From: Prevotellaceae bacterium
GTDB taxonomy: Bacteria > Bacteroidota > Bacteroidia > Bacteroidales > Bacteroidaceae
Direction: 5' to 3'
DNA length: 64,000 nt
NCBI GenBank assembly: GCA_029219385.1
Contig: JAQXTH010000034.1
Span: forward strand, 62,001 to 126,000
In this document: one piece after another, positions 63,146-64,000 of the stretch
How positions within the stretch are numbered: position 1 is the stretch's first letter
How the letters are laid out: each line of letters begins with the position of its first letter
Program-made: the position numbers and the translations under genes
The notes under the pieces: generated by a model
Seen by the model: the letters and a program-made list of their open reading frames with translations, nothing else
The model's database searches: none
What the model was told of the DNA's origin: nothing

Positions 63146-63180
63146 TTTTGTCTTATGAATATGACTGTTTGATTAGTTTG

Positions 63181-64000
63181 CTATCTCAGATATTTAGTGA
63201 GGTCGGCAGGCAGATAAAACATATTGTTGCGGTCTACGTATGTGATGACACTTGGCAGTTCCACCACGTTGGTTTTGCCATTTGTTGTAACCTCAATGCT
63301 GTTTGTAAATGGGCGTATGGTGAGACGCTTGCCCGACGTGGGGTTTTTCACGTTCAAAACAGGATATGACTTTTTGTTTTCCGGTTTGACGATTTCTATT
63401 TCATAACCCTTGAAGACATCTGCGTGGCGTGCAAAGATTTGGTCGTTGAATTGCTGCATCTTGCCATACACACCGAAAAGGGCCTGCATATATTCTGCCA
63501 ACTGCACATTGGTGTTGACTCCCATTATGCGTTGAGAGGCATTTGGGTGATAGCAAGCCAAAAAGACGTCTTCGCCCGTGTGACCACTCGATGTCCAGCC
63601 AAAAGGTGTGTGGGCAGATAGTATCTTGGTGATTACACCCGAAAGATAACTGCTATAGAGAGGTGACTCTTTGTCGGGTGTGCGCAACTCTTCGGGTATC
63701 GGGCTGTTTTTATAACCTTTGTTGTTGACAAGCAGATTTATTTCTTCTTTTGAGAGGTCAATAGAGGCATATTGTTTGAAAATAGATTTGAGGCTGTCGA
63801 ATGGCAGGGTATTCATCTTTTTTTCTATGCCGTCGCCACTGAGTTTGAAGTTTGAGACTGTTTCAAACAATTGTTGCACGCTTAAACGGCTATAGTCGGC
63901 AAGTCCATAACGACCGAGGGTGAAACCACTGTTGCCGTGGTCGGAAGTTATGATAACAACGGTGTTGCCATCTTTGCGTGCATAATCTAATGCAACTCCG
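63181..64000 (-). CDS. Alkaline phosphatase family protein (5' end beyond the window)
   Basis: The frame is open to the last base, so the N terminus is missing. Visible metal-site motifs are TSDHGNSGFTLGRYG and TPFGWTSSGHTGEDV, in the order expected for the second and third metal-ligand blocks of PhoA/phosphodiesterase-like enzymes. A beta-rich end follows (VLNVKNPTSGKRLTIRPF). Probably a periplasmic phosphomonoesterase; the nucleophile Ser/Thr lies outside the window. Confidence 0.85.
   Translation of the reverse strand, partial: GVALDYARKDGNTVVIITSDHGNSGFTLGRYGLADYSRLSVQQLFETVSNFKLSGDGIEKKMNTLPFDSLKSIFKQYASIDLSKEEINLLVNNKGYKNSPIPEELRTPDKESPLYSSYLSGVITKILSAHTPFGWTSSGHTGEDVFLACYHPNASQRIMGVNTNVQLAEYMQALFGVYGKMQQFNDQIFARHADVFKGYEIEIVKPENKKSYPVLNVKNPTSGKRLTIRPFTNSIEVTTNGKTNVVELPSVITYVDRNNMFYLPADLTKYLR

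Larger units (their letters stand above)
62070..63180. other. Gene-poor interval containing the structured RNA
   Basis: 62070-62473 is AT-rich leader DNA with a GGAGGTA/TACCTCC hairpin (near 62350-62395) and no convincing gene; 62474-62946 holds the structured RNA; 62955-63101 shows nothing; 63102-63145 is the phosphatase terminator. Confidence 0.6.

Overview
The window is a contiguous piece of a Bacteroidales chromosome (Prevotella/Bacteroides relatives; genus not determined). Support comes from promoter boxes of the Bacteroidetes type (TAnnTTTG, sometimes with an upstream TTTG about 21 bp away), from families typical of the phylum (DUF2851, a large HHH-domain beta-rich protein, a long-insert signal peptidase I, a secreted cysteine protease with a probable type IX secretion tail), and from weak or absent Shine-Dalgarno sequences. 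No rRNA or tRNA gene was seen. The first gene (MazG-like) and the last (alkaline phosphatase) run off the window.

Layout. 1-22.9 kb is ordinary chromosome: mazG-like, deoC, polA, a polyprenyl synthase, a thioesterase-dprA pair, DUF2851, an HHH protein, a radical SAM protein, nadA, a 1494-aa secreted papain-like protease, an ornithine-cyclodeaminase homologue next to a nucleotidyltransferase-aminotransferase fusion, an esterase, lepB and dapB. 22.9-34.0 kb is a minus-strand signalling island. It starts with a divergent sigma factor and an anti-sigma-like protein, followed by two FHA proteins, a secreted caspase-like peptidase with an EF-hand-like loop, a coiled-coil protein with two EF-hand-like loops, a PP2C phosphatase, a Ser/Thr kinase with a MORN ectodomain, a secreted FGE/C-lectin-fold protein, and a second kinase whose ectodomain is an FGE domain. 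The last 132 bp of both FGE genes differ almost only at codon positions 1 and 2 of NNC/NNT codons, the signature of a diversity-generating retroelement target.

34.0-35.1 kb is an AT-rich gene-free stretch with DnaA-box-like 9-mers. The + strand goes from C-rich on its left to G-rich on its right, so it is a strong candidate replication origin. 35.1-42.2 kb returns to housekeeping genes: nadB, dacB (PBP4), an MscS channel and cysS.

42.3-62.1 kb is an AT-rich accessory region. It holds a collapsed AAA-ATPase pseudogene and a radical SAM/SPASM enzyme preceded by a small protein with three YGP motifs (a RiPP-like pair). Small membrane or secreted proteins follow, and then a second sigma-led minus-strand operon: sigma factor, membrane anti-sigma-like protein, two HExxH peptidases, a Ycf46-like AAA+ ATPase, an Hsp70-like protein and a HerA/FtsK-type ATPase. 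A roughly 460-nt structured RNA with its own promoter box and terminator lies at 62.5-62.9 kb, before the alkaline phosphatase gene.

The two sigma-led operons share a plan: a divergent sigma factor, a partner with a similar N terminus, ATP-dependent switches and peptidases. Operon 1 adds phospho-signalling with an apparently hypervariable receptor. These are the parts of the window most likely to be undescribed biology. Their function is inferred from domains only.
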